From Turritopsis dohrnii (taxonomy: Eukaryota; Cnidaria; Hydrozoa; Anthoathecata; Oceaniidae): a stretch of DNA of 64,000 nt. The notes under the pieces were generated by a model, which had not been told where the DNA came from, did not search any database, and saw nothing but the letters and a program-made list of their open reading frames with translations. This document shows, piece by piece, positions 62,948 to 64,000 of the stretch (the stretch's first letter is position 1; the number at the start of each line of letters is the position of its first letter). The DNA is taken from contig BQMF02000258.1 of NCBI GenBank assembly GCA_027922465.2, forward strand, positions 124,001-188,000, given 5' to 3'. The translations under genes and the position numbers were made by a program.

Positions 62948-64000
62948 GTTTAAGATATATTTCCCTTACCATTTCGATAGAGATGTCACAAATTGATCCA
63001 TTGTCTTTGTTTTTTCCACACAAGCGCTTCATCATTTCATCCGGATTACGCGAATTTATTGCGCCATTGCATATGACATGTATATGGAGCATGAAACGGC
63101 GTCCATATATCAAAAAGGCAAGAAGAAGCCCTGGTAACGAGGTTAAGTATGAAATTGTAAAAGTAACAACATGCAGCCCGTCTATCGCCAATTTCACAAT
63201 AGGTATGGTGTGCCCATAGCCTTGAACAGAGGATATAATTGCAGCACCGTTTGTTCAGAATTCTGATTAGTATTCAGTTATGGTACTTAGTAAAACGACT
63301 CTATTGAGGTTCAATTCTTAGATATTAACTTTTTCTATTAATTGAACTTATAATAATTACCAAATGACTTATACCACCTTTGAAACTCCATCGGCTGAAC
63401 TTTATCACACATCAATGATTCGATTGCATCATAATTGATAATATTTATGCAATAATCGAAGAGACGAAGTGTATCGAGTGAAAAAAAACGAAACATTTTA
63501 ATGGCATATATTTCTTTCAATTTTAAATATTTTTTGATAAAATTCCGGAATAACTCCCTTTGACCTTTCTATTTTACAAATGTAAAAAAAATTATATTTG
63601 GCGATATGCTATATCACCGTGACGTCCTATTTTACAGGGGTACTGGTTTTCGGCACTTCATCTTCACAGCCCTTTTAATCCAACATGAAAGACTTCGGCA
63701 TGGTAATGCCGGTATAAGCCGACCACAGGTCGGCGAAAATTTGCCGACCCAACGATAATTTTTAGGTCGGCATTGCCGATTTGGGCGCATCTGTACGTCG
63801 GCAAATATATAATTCTTTGTGCATCAATCCTAATAAGTCTATCTTGTACGCCCAAGTTAAAGAGAAAAGAGAAGAAAAAATTGTCTTTCGCGACATGTAC
63901 TAGTTTATGTCATTACCGTTCGGAATGTTTTTTTTTCTCGTTTTTCTTCGTTATACCGCTGACCTGTAATTGCTTGTGCATAGAGGTACCAGTTTCAATA
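62948..64000. other. Non-coding DNA with a GCCGACC inverted-repeat block
   Basis: No gene is recognised. At 63700-63800 GCCGACCACAGGTCGGC is followed by TTGCCGACC and AGGTCGGC, a dense set of short inverted repeats probably from a small TIR element. The rest is AT-rich. Confidence 0.45.

Overview
The window looks like AT-rich nuclear DNA of an invertebrate animal. Genes are sparse and most of the sequence is transposable elements of several classes (Polinton/Maverick, BEL/Pao, Copia, at least three non-LTR lineages, tRNA-derived SINE, several MITE or foldback families). The accessory gene set of the Polinton and the plant-like O-methyltransferase resemble what I recall from cnidarians such as hydrozoans. 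That is an inference and no species can be named from the sequence.

Layout. 1-3.3 kb: mostly empty, with one weak open frame. 3333-18890: a Polinton/Maverick (adintovirus-like) element with 842-bp terminal inverted repeats and a GTTTT target duplication. It carries a penton-like protein, hexon-like major capsid protein, packaging ATPase (nonsense-broken), a run of small conserved membrane or virion-type proteins, a D,D35E integrase, a small SAP-like protein and a protein-primed-type family B DNA polymerase (frameshifted). No adenain-like protease is readable. 18.9-25 kb: intergenic DNA with a foldback element (20296-21848), a decayed LINE RT (23.2-24.2 kb) and a small TIR element (24.6-25.0 kb).

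25.36-28.45 kb: the only convincing cellular enzyme, a SAM-dependent O-methyltransferase on the minus strand. It is split after codon 21 by a 2,060-bp element (26326-28385) rich in the palindrome CAACGTTG and flanked by TA. 28.5-37.5 kb: intergenic DNA with minisatellites, a 651-bp TIR element with a C28 tract, a truncated CR1/Jockey-type RT (34.6-35.9 kb) and two unrecognised minus-strand frames, one of them coiled coil.

37.69-48.38 kb: a BEL/Pao LTR retrotransposon with a GGGGT target duplication and a decayed pol. A 2.78-kb LINE sits inside its 5' LTR. The BEL element, three RTE-like repeat units (48.8-51.7 kb) and a SINE (52.2 kb) all lie between inverted termini at 37520 and 53022 that are flanked by TTA, so they may be layered into an older TTA-target transposon. 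53.6-55.0 kb: a Ulp1-type (C48) cysteine protease frame and a PHD finger, separated by a frameshift. 55126-59562: a young Copia element with identical 247-bp LTRs, a CTGAA duplication and one frameshift in an A-run. 59.6-64 kb: mostly non-coding, with a 1.68-kb TTA-flanked TIR element.

The Polinton genes would act together in capsid formation, genome packaging, replication and integration. Its near-identical termini combined with three separate breaks suggest an insertion that lost function recently. Elsewhere the insertion order can be read from nesting: TTA element, then BEL, then LINE.
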